Part shown: piece by piece, positions 32,385 to 32,751 of the stretch | Layout of the letters: each line of letters starts with the position of its first letter | How positions within the stretch are numbered: the first letter of the stretch is position 1 | Source of the DNA: an uncultured Peptococcaceae bacterium | GTDB taxonomy: Bacteria > Bacillota > Peptococcia > Peptococcales > Peptococcaceae | Direction of reading: 5' to 3' | NCBI GenBank assembly: GCA_910585405.1 | Contig: CAJUDO010000032.1 | Span: 1 to 32,751 of the forward strand | Length of the DNA: 32,751 bases | Program-made: the position numbers and the translations under genes | The notes under the pieces: model-generated | Told to the model about the DNA's origin: nothing | Databases searched by the model: none | The model's input: only the letters and a program-made list of their open reading frames with translations

Positions 32385-32420
32385 AAAAGGCGAATGTTTC
32401 ATGTGAAACGTTCGCCTTTT
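32385..32420 (+). terminator. Terminator built on a parS-like palindrome
   Basis: AAAAGGCGAA and TTCGCCTTTT flank TGTTTCATGTGAAACG (two mismatches to parS at 32395-32410). They form a stem of about 17 bp with two wobble pairs and a T4 end, 35 bases after the SDR stop. Confidence 0.75.
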
Positions 32421-32447
32421 CCACTATCTTCTTTTTTCTTCTCAAAT

Positions 32448-32699
32448 TGTTTCACGTGAAACATTCGTAATTCTTTTCTCTTCTCTTTTCTTCCGTTCTC
32501 TTCTCATAATTGTTTCACGTGAAACATTTGCAATTCTTCTCTCTTCTCTTTTCTTCCGTTCTCTTCTCATAATTGTTTCACGTGAAACATTTGCAATTCT
32601 TCTCTCTTCTCTTTTCTTCCGTTCTCTTCTCATAATTGTTTCACGTGAAACATTCGCAATTCTTTTCTCTTCTCTTTTCTTCCGTTCTCTTCTCATAAT
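32448..32699. repeat. Tandem array of four 63-bp units, each with an exact parS
   Basis: Units start at 32448, 32511, 32574 and 32637, each opening with TGTTTCACGTGAAACA and continuing with a CT-rich spacer of 47 bases. Units 2 and 3 are identical; unit 1 differs from them at three positions and unit 4 at two. The spacing equals about six turns of B-DNA, so the sites face the same side. Confidence 0.97.
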
Positions 32700-32715
32700 T
32701 GTTTACTATGAAAAT
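32700..32715. other. Decayed fifth parS copy
   Basis: TGTTTACTATGAAAAT starts exactly 63 bases after the fourth unit and keeps TGTTT and TGAAA, but has lost the core. It marks the right end of the array. Confidence 0.6.
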
Positions 32716-32751
32716 CCCAATCCATCCAAGTATCAAAGGACACAGTTAATA

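Larger units (their letters stand above)
32351..32751. other. Non-coding region with parS array at the right edge
   Basis: After the SDR terminator there is a pyrimidine-rich (CT) tract and then the 63-bp tandem array. The last 36 bases are unremarkable. The minus-strand frame across the array (MRRERKKREEK repeats) stays open only because the period is a multiple of three, and is not called. Confidence 0.7.

Noticed and set aside
32442..32696. Minus-strand 84-codon frame of MRRERKKREEK repeats
   Set aside because: It is the parS array read in one frame. The 63-bp period is divisible by three, so no stops arise. The product is low-complexity and there is no ribosome site.
32448..32699. CRISPR array
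   Set aside because: The regular repeats look CRISPR-like, but the spacers are nearly identical, the 16-mer is parS, and no cas gene is present.

Overview
The window looks like chromosome from an anaerobic, mid-GC Firmicute. The evidence is strong AGGAGG-type ribosome binding sites with ATG/GTG/TTG starts, a NADH-linked [FeFe]-hydrogenase operon, a CsoR copper switch, YhgE/Pip and DegV proteins, and ParB sites of the Bacillus type (TGTTTCACGTGAAACA). A gut Negativicute or Clostridium relative is a guess; no rRNA or other clean taxonomic marker is present. No rRNA, tRNA or CRISPR was seen. parA and parB run on the minus strand, as in the Bacillus origin region, so oriC probably lies beyond the right edge.

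Layout. 1-0.6 kb: a truncated gene and a leader or insertion-sequence end. 0.6-2.3 kb: a possible ComK-like protein and a GNAT acetyltransferase, each with a hairpin-rich leader. 2.3-6.5 kb: hydC-hydB-hydA, an electron-bifurcating type hydrogenase, with its terminator. 6.5-7.8 kb: a long AT-rich non-coding stretch. 7.8-8.8 kb: a Uma2 nuclease-fold protein and a membrane-anchored rhodanese. 8.8-9.05 kb: a cluster of DnaA boxes in a convergent gap. 9-21 kb: YhgE/Pip, DegV, two EamA transporters, a DHA2-like MFS pump, a ketopantoate reductase-like enzyme, an HD-DUF429 fusion and a MATE pump. 21-23.7 kb: a minus-strand group of small envelope proteins, including two DUF2500-like paralogues. 23.8-27.3 kb: csoR, copA and copZ. 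27.5-29 kb: small membrane proteins and a Cdd1-like helix-hairpin-helix protein. 29.2-31 kb: parB and parA. 31.3-32.35 kb: an extended SDR.

The most striking feature is the density of ParB sites in the right-hand 13.5 kb. There are eight exact 16-bp parS sites between 27.0 and 32.65 kb, four with one mismatch and four with two. Four of the exact copies form a tandem array with a constant 63-bp period (about six helical turns), followed by a decayed fifth copy. Many sites share GCAAA/TTTGC flanks that lengthen the palindrome to 26-40 bp. Some double as terminator-like hairpins, one supplies a probable start codon, and one is translated in frame as the linker that fuses CopA to a second, CopZ-like domain. 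This arrangement looks like an expanded, partly mobile origin-proximal centromere.
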